A DNA stretch of 64,000 bases from Flavobacteriaceae bacterium (GCA_013373105.1 JABXIJ010000015.1:1-64000); one strand, 5' to 3'. Shown: positions 30,845 to 40,597, numbered from the stretch's first letter. Program-made: numbers and translations. The notes: generated by a model from the letters alone, not told the origin.

Positions 30845-31547
30845 TTTTAATGATTTTAAGAAGTTGTTTTATAGTCTCACAATCAGAGATTGTTTGCATG
30901 GTTTTATCAAAGTAAACAGATGAAGATTTAATAACTTTTGAGGCTGAGGTATGAACTTCTGAAAATCCTGCTTTTTTAAACGCTAGAATATTGTCTGTAT
31001 TTATTCCACTTCCTGGAAGAATACCAATTTTACCATTTGCTATATTGTTTAGACTTTTTAGAGTTTCTATACCATCAATCGCTTTATTTTTTAATCCAGA
31101 AGTTAATACCCTATCAATGCCTAAGTCAATTAACTGTAAAAGTGTTTCTTCAGGGTTCTGTACACAATCAAAGGCTCTATGAAAAGTAAGGGATAGGGGT
31201 TTTGAAAGCTCAACTAATTCCTTTGTTCTTTCAATATCTAAGGTATTATTTTTATTTAAAATTCCTGAAACAATTCCTTTAAAACCTAATTTTTTACATA
31301 AGGTAATATCGCTTTTCATTTGTTGAAACTCATTATCTGTATAGCAAAAATTACCACTTCTAGGTCTAATTAAAACATGCACAGGAATGGTAATTTCTTT
31401 TGAAATTTGATGTAACAAACCATAAGAAGGTGTTAGTCCACCAACAGATAATGCTGAACATAATTCAATTCTGTCAGCATTTGCTTTTTGAGCATTTATA
31501 GCAGATTGATAGGAATTTGCACAGATTTCTAAAAGCATATTATTCAA
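30837..31547 (-). CDS. cutC: CutC family TIM-barrel protein (annotated as copper homeostasis)
   Basis: LEICANSYQSAINAQKANADRIELCSALSVGGLTPSYGLL, VLIRPRSGNFCYTDNEF, TFHRAFDCV, LPGSGINTDN, EVHTSAS. Confidence 0.93.
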   Translation of the reverse strand: MNNMLLEICANSYQSAINAQKANADRIELCSALSVGGLTPSYGLLHQISKEITIPVHVLIRPRSGNFCYTDNEFQQMKSDITLCKKLGFKGIVSGILNKNNTLDIERTKELVELSKPLSLTFHRAFDCVQNPEETLLQLIDLGIDRVLTSGLKNKAIDGIETLKSLNNIANGKIGILPGSGINTDNILAFKKAGFSEVHTSASKVIKSSSVYFDKTMQTISDCETIKQLLKIIKSA

Positions 31548-33792
31548 TAATTATTTCATCTATAAACGTCCAAGCCTTATAACCAGCACCCTGTCTGCCT
31601 TCAGGAATTTTACCATAATTAGGAATGGTAATTTTTAATGAATTGACCTTTTCCTCATCGAACTTTTGAGAAAAGTTAACCAACAGCTCACCATAATTTT
31701 CAATATTAAAATTCATGCTTTTTTCATCATTAAATTGAATTGCAATTTTTTGAGGAGCATAAATCCATTGTCCATTTCCATTATGGAACCTAGTGTTAAT
31801 TTTTTGTATTGAAATTGGTTTTTCAAATTGTATGGTTATTTCTACATCATCACCAGAAAAACCCAACCATTCTACATCTCCATAACGTTTATTATTGCCA
31901 GAAATTCCATTAATTAAAGCTTGCTTTCCACCAGCATTGTAGCTCTTATGAGGTGTTACATTTAATGATATATTGGCGCCAACTGCTTTGTGTATGGTAA
32001 TGGATTCCGTAAACATTCTTCCAAGTTTTTGTTGATTTTCATCAAAAACTGCGGCATTTATTGTCGCTGAATTTGTTATTTCAATAGGAGATTTGTATTC
32101 AATATTCATATTTTCATCTGTTAAAGAGTAAAATATTGTATTGTTGGTTGTAGTGGTTAATTCATAAAAAAGTTTACCATTTTTATTGATTAATTTACCT
32201 TTAATATAATAGATATGATTGGCATAATTAACTTCTTTTTCATCTAAATATTTGTTGAAATAAACGAGTCTTTCTACAAAGTCTTTATAATTTTTTTGCG
32301 TTTTCTTAGTCCACACAACTTCACTTAAAGCAGCTGCTCTAGGTAAAATCATATATTCAATTTGTTCAGGAGTTGTTATGTATTCTGTCCAAACATTTCC
32401 CTGAGCGCCTAATACATATTTACTTTCTTCATTGTTTAATTCAGAAGGAATAGGCTCAAAATTGTACACTTTTTCAAGTGGTAAATAACCCCCAATTGCT
32501 AGAGGTTCATTTTCATCATCAGATTGATAATGATCAAAATAACAATGAGAACCTGGAGTTAAAATTACATCATGATGTTCTTTAGCAGCTTCAACAGCTC
32601 CATTTGTACCACGCCAAGACATCACTGTAGCATTTGGTGCTAAACCACCTTCTAAAATTTCATCCCAACCAATTATTTGTTTGCCTTTAGAATTGATGTA
32701 TTTTTCCATTCTTGTGATGAAATAACTCTGTAACTCATGCTCGTCTTTTAGGCCTTCCTTTTTTATGAGTTGTTGACAATGAGTACAATTTTTCCATCTG
32801 GTTTTTGGGGCTTCATCTCCACCGATATGAATGTATTTACCAGGGAATAAGTTTACCACTTCATCTATAACATTTTCTAGGAACGTAAAAGTGATTTCTT
32901 TAGGGCAGTATATATCTTCGAAAACGCCCCATTTTGTAGCTACCTCAATTTGATTTCCTGTACAACCCAATTCTGGATAAGCAGCAATGGCAGCTTGAGA
33001 ATGGCCAGGCATTTCTATTTCTGGGATTACAGTAATTTGTCGATCTGAAGCATAAGCAACAATTTCTTTAATATCTTCTTGAGTGTAAAATCCACCATAT
33101 TTTTTACCATCAAATTTGTGAGGTTGATCTGAATAATGACCAATTAAAGTTTCGTTTCTAAATGCAGCTATTTCTTGAAGTTTTGGATATTGTTTAATTT
33201 CAATTCGCCAACCTTGATCTTCTGTTAAATGCCAATGAAACGTATTCATTTTTAACATTGCCATCAAGTCTAAGTACTTTTTTATAAAATCAACAGAGAA
33301 AAAATGACGTGCTACATCTAAATGCATACCTCTATAGCTAAACCTAGGAGCATCATTTACAGATATACAATTTATAGCTATGGCTGATTTATTTGTTGCA
33401 TATGGCATTAATTGTAACAAAGATTGTATCGCATAAAAAGCACCTTTTTGTGTTTTAGATTTTATGAGGATTTTATCTTCATTAATGGTTAAATTGTATG
33501 CCTCGTCGTTTTGAAGAGAAGTGTCTAATTGAAACTGAATATCTGCTTCATCACTTGTATTAATTTCAATATCAAATTTTTCAGAAACGTAATTTTTAAA
33601 GTAGTTGACAATTGGTTCCAATTTTTTTACTGCAGAAATTGTTGTGCTTTTACTTAATATAAAAGTTCCTTCACCAAGTACAACTTTATTTGGTTTAGGA
33701 ATTATATTAGCTGGTACTGGTTTGCTAACTTCTGTACAATTATTAAAACAGAATAGAATTACTAAAAGTATGCTATAAATTTGACCTTTCAT
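31540..33792 (-). CDS. GH20 beta-N-acetylhexosaminidase with C-terminal accessory domains, lipoprotein
   Basis: Lipobox NNC; FSYRGMHLDVARHFF, HWHLTEDQGWRIEIK, IHIGGDEAPKTRW; discoidin-like tail. Confidence 0.94.
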   Translation of the reverse strand: MKGQIYSILLVILFCFNNCTEVSKPVPANIIPKPNKVVLGEGTFILSKSTTISAVKKLEPIVNYFKNYVSEKFDIEINTSDEADIQFQLDTSLQNDEAYNLTINEDKILIKSKTQKGAFYAIQSLLQLMPYATNKSAIAINCISVNDAPRFSYRGMHLDVARHFFSVDFIKKYLDLMAMLKMNTFHWHLTEDQGWRIEIKQYPKLQEIAAFRNETLIGHYSDQPHKFDGKKYGGFYTQEDIKEIVAYASDRQITVIPEIEMPGHSQAAIAAYPELGCTGNQIEVATKWGVFEDIYCPKEITFTFLENVIDEVVNLFPGKYIHIGGDEAPKTRWKNCTHCQQLIKKEGLKDEHELQSYFITRMEKYINSKGKQIIGWDEILEGGLAPNATVMSWRGTNGAVEAAKEHHDVILTPGSHCYFDHYQSDDENEPLAIGGYLPLEKVYNFEPIPSELNNEESKYVLGAQGNVWTEYITTPEQIEYMILPRAAALSEVVWTKKTQKNYKDFVERLVYFNKYLDEKEVNYANHIYYIKGKLINKNGKLFYELTTTTNNTIFYSLTDENMNIEYKSPIEITNSATINAAVFDENQQKLGRMFTESITIHKAVGANISLNVTPHKSYNAGGKQALINGISGNNKRYGDVEWLGFSGDDVEITIQFEKPISIQKINTRFHNGNGQWIYAPQKIAIQFNDEKSMNFNIENYGELLVNFSQKFDEEKVNSLKITIPNYGKIPEGRQGAGYKAWTFIDEIIIE

Positions 33793-33831
33793 TTTTTGTA
33801 TCTTGTGAGCATAAATGTAAGATGTATTTTA

Positions 33832-36744
33832 ATGAAATATAAATTTTTATATGGTTTTATTGCCATATTCATGTTTCTTTCCTGTCAACCAAAAACAGAA
33901 GTTTCTCCAGCAATAAAAGATAAATCCTTAGTTTCTTATGTAAATCCATTTATAGGAACAGGTGGCCATGGACACACATACCCTGGAGCAACTATGCCTT
34001 TTGGGATGATGCAGTTGAGTCCAGATACGCGTCTTGAAGGTTGGGATGGTTGTTCTGGTTATCATTACTCTGATGATGAAATTTTTGGTTTTTCACATAC
34101 ACATTTAAGTGGTACAGGTGTATCTGATTATGGAGATATTTTGTTAATGCCAACCAATAAACCCATTTTTAATAATGGTGCAGATGGAAAAGAAGGTTAC
34201 AAATCTAAATTTTCTCATGACAACGAAATTGCAGAACCTGGTTATTATAAAGTGCATTTAGATGATACCAATATTGATGTAGAGTTGACTGTTTCTAAAC
34301 GAAGTGGAATAAATAAATATCAATTTTCGAATGCGAAAGAAGCTTTTGTAGTATTAGATTTAGCACATAGAGATAAAGTTCTAGATCATAAAATAGAACA
34401 AATGTCTCCAAAAATTATTCAAGGTTACAGACATTCTGAAGCTTGGGCTACCAATCAAAAATTGTTTTATTATATCGAATTTTCTCATGAGTTTACTGTA
34501 AAATACCCCAGTAGTAAAAATCCTCAAAAAGCAATTTTGAGTGTTAAAAACCTTAAAGATGAACCTGTAATTGTTAAAATTGGAATCTCTGCTGTTGATG
34601 TTGAAGGTGCTAAGCAAAACTTGGAAGCTGAAATTGGAAACAAAACCTTTGAAATAGTTAAAAATGAGGCACAACAAACTTGGGAAAAGCAGTTAGAAAA
34701 AGTTGTAGTTGAATCTGAAAATACAGATTATAAAACTAATTTTTATACCTCTATGTATCATGCAATGATTGCCCCAAATTTATATCAAGATGTAGATGGC
34801 AGATACAGAGGAATGGATTTAGAAATTCATAAAACGAATGATTTTGACTATTATACTGTATTCTCACTTTGGGACACTTACAGAGCTGCTCATCCACTAT
34901 ACACAATTATTGAACAGGATAGAACCAATGATTTTATCAATACATTTTTAGCTAAATATGATGAAGGTGGCATTATGCCTATTTGGGATTTAGCAGCTTG
35001 TTATACAGGTTGTATGATTGGTTATCATGCTGTTTCTGTAATAGCTGATGCTTATTTAAAAGGAATTCAAAATTACGATACAGAAAAGGCTTTACAAGCC
35101 ATGATACATTCAGCCACAAGAGATAAACTAGGGTTGGAAAGCTATAAGAAATTCGGATTTATTCCTGTGGAAACTGAAAGTGAATCTGTTTCTAAAACCC
35201 TAGAATATGCTTATGATGATTGGACGATAGCTCAAATGGCAAAAGCGATGGGTAAAAATGAAATTTATAAAACCTTTTCAGTAAGAGCACAGTACTATAA
35301 AAACATTTTTGATCCAGAAACACAGTTTATGAGAGGCCGTTTTAGAAATACTTGGTTTGCACCTTTTGATCCTTATGAAGTAAATTTCAATTACACAGAA
35401 GCCAACTCTTGGCAGTATAGTTTTTATGTACCACAAGACATTTCTGGTTTTATGAAATTGTTAGGAGGCAAGAATGCTTTAGAAAAACATCTAGATAAAC
35501 TTTTTGCTGCAAAACAAGAAACTTCAGGACGAAATCAAGCCGATATTACTGGTTTAATAGGGCAATATGCACATGGTAATGAACCCAGTCATCACATGGC
35601 TTATTTGTACAATTTTGTGAATAAACCCCATAAAACACAAGAAAAAGTACATCAAATACTTACTGAATTGTATACCAACTCACCAGATGGAATTTCTGGT
35701 AATGAAGATTGTGGACAAATGAGTGCTTGGTTTGTATTTTCTTCTTTAGGGTTTTACCCTGTTACACCTGCAAGCAACCAATATATTATTGGGTCACCAT
35801 TATTTAACAAAGCCACTATTAACTTAGAAAATGGTAAACAATTTACAGTATCTGCAAACAATTTAAGTGATAAACATATCTATATAGATAGTGCTTATTT
35901 AAATGGTAAAAAGTTAAACAGAACCTTTCTTAATCACAATGAAATTATTAATGGAGGAGAACTGATTTTTAACATGACAGATAAACCCTCAATTTGGGGT
36001 TCTGAAGAAGGTTTTGAGCCAATTACTGATATTAAAGAGCATCAAATTATACCTGCGCCTTTTATTGCAAAAGGTGAAATTGCCTTTAAAGAAAAAACAC
36101 TTGTAGCATTAAAATCTGTAGTTAGTGCATCTGAAATTTATTATTCTTTAGGAGGTGATTTTAAAAAGTATGAAGAAGCATTTGAGATTTCAGATAAAGC
36201 TACTTTACAAGTGTATGCACAAAATGGAAATCAAAAAAGTGCGGTAATTACCACAGAATTTTATAAGATAGACCCTAATATTAAAATTGTTTTAGCATCA
36301 AAATATGCCAATCAATATAATGCTGGAGGAAACAATGCTTTGATTGATGGAATTACAGGTACAGAAGATTTTAGAACAGGAACTTGGCAAGGCTATTGGA
36401 ATGAAGATGTAATTGCTACAGTAGATTTGGGTAAACAAAAAGAAATTTCTTCAGTAGTTGTTAATTTTTTAAGAGATCAACGTAGTTGGATTTTCTTACC
36501 TACTGAGGTTGCAATTTACCATTCAAAAGATGGGAAATCATTTAAAAAATTAAAAGATTGGAAGGCTCCAAAACCATTCAATACAGATGAAGTTAAAATT
36601 GTTCCCATAGAAATTCAAAAAAAGTTAAACACTAGATTTATTAAAGTCGTTGCCAAAAAACTAGGTAAACTTCCAGAATGGCATTTAGGATATCCTCATG
36701 ATGGAAGATCTTGGATTTTTGTAGACGAAATTCAAATAAAATAA
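33832..36744 (+). CDS. GH92 family alpha-mannosidase, lipoprotein, with C-terminal accessory domains
   Basis: Lipobox FLSC; VNPFIGTGGHGHTYPGATMPFGMMQLSPDT, GNEPSHHMAYLYNF, GNEDCGQMSAWFVFSSLGFYPVTP. Confidence 0.95.
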   Translation: MKYKFLYGFIAIFMFLSCQPKTEVSPAIKDKSLVSYVNPFIGTGGHGHTYPGATMPFGMMQLSPDTRLEGWDGCSGYHYSDDEIFGFSHTHLSGTGVSDYGDILLMPTNKPIFNNGADGKEGYKSKFSHDNEIAEPGYYKVHLDDTNIDVELTVSKRSGINKYQFSNAKEAFVVLDLAHRDKVLDHKIEQMSPKIIQGYRHSEAWATNQKLFYYIEFSHEFTVKYPSSKNPQKAILSVKNLKDEPVIVKIGISAVDVEGAKQNLEAEIGNKTFEIVKNEAQQTWEKQLEKVVVESENTDYKTNFYTSMYHAMIAPNLYQDVDGRYRGMDLEIHKTNDFDYYTVFSLWDTYRAAHPLYTIIEQDRTNDFINTFLAKYDEGGIMPIWDLAACYTGCMIGYHAVSVIADAYLKGIQNYDTEKALQAMIHSATRDKLGLESYKKFGFIPVETESESVSKTLEYAYDDWTIAQMAKAMGKNEIYKTFSVRAQYYKNIFDPETQFMRGRFRNTWFAPFDPYEVNFNYTEANSWQYSFYVPQDISGFMKLLGGKNALEKHLDKLFAAKQETSGRNQADITGLIGQYAHGNEPSHHMAYLYNFVNKPHKTQEKVHQILTELYTNSPDGISGNEDCGQMSAWFVFSSLGFYPVTPASNQYIIGSPLFNKATINLENGKQFTVSANNLSDKHIYIDSAYLNGKKLNRTFLNHNEIINGGELIFNMTDKPSIWGSEEGFEPITDIKEHQIIPAPFIAKGEIAFKEKTLVALKSVVSASEIYYSLGGDFKKYEEAFEISDKATLQVYAQNGNQKSAVITTEFYKIDPNIKIVLASKYANQYNAGGNNALIDGITGTEDFRTGTWQGYWNEDVIATVDLGKQKEISSVVVNFLRDQRSWIFLPTEVAIYHSKDGKSFKKLKDWKAPKPFNTDEVKIVPIEIQKKLNTRFIKVVAKKLGKLPEWHLGYPHDGRSWIFVDEIQIK

Positions 36745-36750
36745 CAACAC

Positions 36751-37746
36751 ATGAAACGTAGAAACTTTATAAAAAAAGCATCAGTAACAAGTTTAGGATT
36801 AGTAGCAACATCAACTTTAATAAGTTGTGATACTAATAAAGAAAAAGCAACAGTATTACCAACAAAAAAACCAGTTAGACCTTTGGTAATTGCCACTTGG
36901 AATACGCCTTTAGCTGTTGAAACTGCAGCAAAAGTTTTAGAAAATGGCGGTTCAGCTTTAGATGCTGTTGAACAAGGTTGTAGAATAGAGGAAGCTAACG
37001 AAAAAGGGCAATCTGTAGGAAAAGGAGGTTTACCAGATAGAGATGGAAATGTTACATTAGATGCTTGTATTATGAACGACAAAGGTGATTATGGGGCAGT
37101 TTTAGCAGTAAAAGATATTAAGCACGTAATTTCTGTTGCTAGAAAGGTTATGGAAGAAACTCCTCATGTAATGTTAGCAGGTGATGGAGCTAAACAATTT
37201 GCTATTTCACAAGGATTTGAACCTGAAAATCTATTAACAGAAGCTTCTAAAAAGGCTTGGGAAAAATGGAAGGTGAAATCTGAATATAAGCCGATAATCA
37301 ATATCGAAAATCATGATACTATTGGTATGCTAGCTGTTGATAAAGATGGCAATATTTCAGGAGCTTGTACCACTAGTGGTTTAGCCTATAAAATGGCTGG
37401 TAGAGTAGGAGACTCACCAATTATTGGTGGAGGTCTTTTTGTAGATAATGAAGTAGGAGGAGCTACTGCAACTGGTTTAGGAGAAGAGGTGTTAAAAACA
37501 GTAGGTAGTTTTTTAATAGTAGAATTAATGCGTCAAGGAAAATCGCCACAAGAAGCCTGTGAAGAAGCAATTGCTAGAATTGTAAAGAAACCTGGGAAAG
37601 ATTTTAAAAATTTCCAAGTAGCCTATATTGCTGTTAATAAACAAGGTGAAACTGGTGCATATTCTATTCATGAGCATTTTAGTTATAACCTATTTAAAGA
37701 AGGTGAAAACAAAAACATAAAATCAGATTTTTATAATAAATCATAA
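36751..37746 (+). CDS. N4-(beta-N-acetylglucosaminyl)-L-asparaginase (glycosylasparaginase), Tat-type lipoprotein
   Basis: MKRRNFIKKASVTSLG...LISC; Ntn nucleophile region ENHDTIGMLAVDKDGNISGACTTSGLAYKMAGRVGDSPIIGGG. Confidence 0.93.
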   Translation: MKRRNFIKKASVTSLGLVATSTLISCDTNKEKATVLPTKKPVRPLVIATWNTPLAVETAAKVLENGGSALDAVEQGCRIEEANEKGQSVGKGGLPDRDGNVTLDACIMNDKGDYGAVLAVKDIKHVISVARKVMEETPHVMLAGDGAKQFAISQGFEPENLLTEASKKAWEKWKVKSEYKPIINIENHDTIGMLAVDKDGNISGACTTSGLAYKMAGRVGDSPIIGGGLFVDNEVGGATATGLGEEVLKTVGSFLIVELMRQGKSPQEACEEAIARIVKKPGKDFKNFQVAYIAVNKQGETGAYSIHEHFSYNLFKEGENKNIKSDFYNKS

Positions 37747-37749
37747 ACT

Positions 37750-39057
37750 ATGAGTATTACTAGTAGTAAGTACACCAAAGCTTTTATTTTTTTAACTACC
37801 CTGTTTTTTTTATGGGGATTTATTACAGTACTTGTAGATTCTTTAATACCTAGAATACGTGAGTTATTTACACTAACGTATTTTCAAGCTGGTTTGGTTC
37901 AGTTTGCTTTTTTTGGAGCGTATTTGGTATTGTCTATTCCATCTGGATTTGTACTTTCTAAAATTGGATATAAAAAAGGAATTGTAGTTGGTTTATTGAC
38001 TATGGCAATTGGTTGTTTGTTGTTTTATTCAGCAGCATCTTACAGAAGTTTTTCAGTTTTTTTAGTCGCTTATTTTGTTTTAGCAGGAGGTATTACAATT
38101 TTGCAAGTTGCTGCAAATCCCTATGTGGCTGTTTTAGGTGAAGAACAAAAAGCCTCAAGTCGTTTAAATCTTGCACAAGCGTTTAATTCTTTAGGTACAG
38201 CTATAGCTCCAGCTTTTGGAGCCTTATTTTTATTGAGTGATTCAATAAAATCTTCCTTAGAAATAAATGCATTATCTGAGACAGCCAAAGAAGCTTACTA
38301 TTTTAAAGAAGCTGCTGCTGTACAAACTCCGTTTTTAGCCTTAGCTTTTTTTGTTTTTTTCTTAGCTATTGTATTCAGTTTTGTAAAATTACCTATCATT
38401 TTAAATGAAGCACCAAAACATGGTTACGCTCAGTTGTTACAAAAAAAGTCTTTAGTTATGGGGGCAATTGGAATTTTTATTTATGTAGGAGCAGAGGTTG
38501 CTATTGGTAGTTATTTAGTAAATTATTTAGATAGTTTAAATTTAGCTACTGTTATTAGACAGAGCGATTTTTTATCTTCAATAGTAAAGTTTGTGCTTGG
38601 AGATGAATTAACTTCTATTGATAATTATGGTATTCTGGGTGCCTTTGTAACTTTATATTGGAGTGGTGCAATGATAGGTAGATTTATAGGAGCATATCTT
38701 ACACAAAAAATTAAACCATCTAAAGTTTTAATGCAGTTTGCAATAGGTGCAATAATGCTTGTAATTATCTCATTAAATTCAACTGGTTTATTATCGATGT
38801 TTACAATTTTAGCAGTAGGTTTATTTAATTCAATAATGTTCCCTACCATTTTTACATTGAGTCTTGAAGGTTTAGAAGAGTTAAAACCTCAAGCATCTGG
38901 ATTGCTATGTACGATGATTGTTGGAGGAGCAATTATTCCACCAATGTTTGGTTACTTAACAGATGTTTTTGGATTTCAAATGGCCCTAACTTTAATAGTG
39001 CTATGCTATTTTTATATATTTAATTTTGGTAGAATTAAAACAAAATTGAATACTTAG
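37750..39057 (+). CDS. FucP/NagP-type sugar MFS transporter
   Basis: LFFLWGFITVLVDSLIPRIRELFTLTYFQAGLVQFAFFGAYLVLSIPSG; about 12 TM. Confidence 0.88.
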   Translation: MSITSSKYTKAFIFLTTLFFLWGFITVLVDSLIPRIRELFTLTYFQAGLVQFAFFGAYLVLSIPSGFVLSKIGYKKGIVVGLLTMAIGCLLFYSAASYRSFSVFLVAYFVLAGGITILQVAANPYVAVLGEEQKASSRLNLAQAFNSLGTAIAPAFGALFLLSDSIKSSLEINALSETAKEAYYFKEAAAVQTPFLALAFFVFFLAIVFSFVKLPIILNEAPKHGYAQLLQKKSLVMGAIGIFIYVGAEVAIGSYLVNYLDSLNLATVIRQSDFLSSIVKFVLGDELTSIDNYGILGAFVTLYWSGAMIGRFIGAYLTQKIKPSKVLMQFAIGAIMLVIISLNSTGLLSMFTILAVGLFNSIMFPTIFTLSLEGLEELKPQASGLLCTMIVGGAIIPPMFGYLTDVFGFQMALTLIVLCYFYIFNFGRIKTKLNT

Positions 39058-39060
39058 TAA

Positions 39061-40497
39061 CTATTTTTCTTTTATTAGCTCTTTACCAATTTTTTCACAA
39101 GCATTAATGGTTTGTTTGATATCTGCAAAAGAAGTTCTAGGATTAATAAGACACATTCGTAATACTACTTGTTTTTGTAAAACTGTGGTTACTAACATGG
39201 CTTCTTTGGTATTGATGATTTCTTCAGAAATTTTTTGATTTAATTCGTCTAATTTCTTTTCACTAAAGTTATATTCAATTGGATTGAATCTAAAATTTAT
39301 TATGCCTAAGGTTGCTGGTGAAACAATTTCCCAATATTTACTTTTTCTTAGTGAATCTTCAGTTTTTTCTGCAATACTTAAAGAATAATCAATGGCTTTT
39401 CTAAACGATTCTAAACCAAAAGTTTTAATAGACATGTATAGTTTTAAAGCCCTAAATCTTCTTGTTAACTGAATACCATGATCGTAAAAGTTAATCTCAG
39501 AAGTATTGCCTTCAATATCTCTTAAATACTCTGGTTTTTCTGTAAAAGTTTTACTTAGCCATTTATGATTTCGTACTAATAAACAGCCCATTTCATAAGG
39601 CTGAAAAAACCATTTATGAGGATCTACAGTTATAGAATCTGCTTTTTGAATTCCATTTAGTAGTTTACTTCCATTTTTGGCTAAAATTACAGCACCACCA
39701 TAAGCAGCATCTATATGAAACCATAGTTTTTCTTCTTTACAAATCTTAGCTATTTCATTTAATGGATCTACAGTTCCTGTATTAGTTGCTCCTGCAGTTC
39801 CAATAATACAAAAGGGTTTTAAACCTGCTAACCTGTCTTTAGCAATTGCGTTTTTAAGTTTGTTAATAGATACACGAAATTCAAGATCAGTAGGAATAAT
39901 TCGTACTTGCTCCTTTTTAAAACCAATGGTTCTTATTGCTTTTATATTTGATGAGTGTGTTTGATCAGATAAATAAATAACTGCTTTCGAAAAATCATCT
40001 CCACATTTTTGTCTTCTAGCAGTAACTAAAGCTGTTAAATTAGCCATAGAACCACCACTAGTAAAAATTCCACCACCTTTTTTGGTAGGTAATTTAAATA
40101 AGTTTAACAACCAATTTATGGTAACTATTTCAAGTTCTGCAGCAGCAGGTGCATTTACCCATCCACCAGAAAAAACATTAAACCCTGTTGCTAAAGTATC
40201 TGCTAGTACACTAACATAGTTACTTGGCCCTGGAACAAATGAATAATTTTTTGGATGCGATAAAATATCAGTCTTATCTAATACTTCATTTAAAACTTTA
40301 TCTAAAACTTTAGTACCATCTTCACCTTTTTCTGGAGCTTGCTCTAAAAAAAGTTTATCCATTTCTTCTCTACTAGCATTGTAAACAGGACTTTTTTGGT
40401 TTTGAGTTTCAAAATGATCTACTATAGCATCTATAACTTTATAGCCATAAGTTTTCATTTCCTCTTTAGTTAATGATAAAGTTGGATTGGCTTTCAT
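39061..40497 (-). CDS. PLP-dependent group II amino acid decarboxylase
   Basis: GGSMANLTALVTARR, WFHIDAAYGGAVILA, SITVDPHKWFFQPYEMGCLLVRN. Confidence 0.88.
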   Translation of the reverse strand: MKANPTLSLTKEEMKTYGYKVIDAIVDHFETQNQKSPVYNASREEMDKLFLEQAPEKGEDGTKVLDKVLNEVLDKTDILSHPKNYSFVPGPSNYVSVLADTLATGFNVFSGGWVNAPAAAELEIVTINWLLNLFKLPTKKGGGIFTSGGSMANLTALVTARRQKCGDDFSKAVIYLSDQTHSSNIKAIRTIGFKKEQVRIIPTDLEFRVSINKLKNAIAKDRLAGLKPFCIIGTAGATNTGTVDPLNEIAKICKEEKLWFHIDAAYGGAVILAKNGSKLLNGIQKADSITVDPHKWFFQPYEMGCLLVRNHKWLSKTFTEKPEYLRDIEGNTSEINFYDHGIQLTRRFRALKLYMSIKTFGLESFRKAIDYSLSIAEKTEDSLRKSKYWEIVSPATLGIINFRFNPIEYNFSEKKLDELNQKISEEIINTKEAMLVTTVLQKQVVLRMCLINPRTSFADIKQTINACEKIGKELIKEK

Positions 40498-40530
40498 AAA
40501 TATAAATTTTCGATAAAATTAAATGATATT

Positions 40531-40563
40531 TTTAAGATGATGCATGATTTTCATCATCTTAAA
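40531..40563. other. 12-bp perfect inverted repeat between yidC terminator and decarboxylase gene
   Basis: TTTAAGATGATG-CATGATTTT-CATCATCTTAAA. Confidence 0.7.
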
Positions 40564-40592
40564 AAAAGCCTTTACAATTCTGTAAAGGCTTT
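40561..40592 (-). terminator. yidC terminator
   Basis: Minus strand AAAGCCTTTACA-GAAT-TGTAAAGGCTTT + Ts. Confidence 0.88.
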
Positions 40593-40597
40593 AGAAA

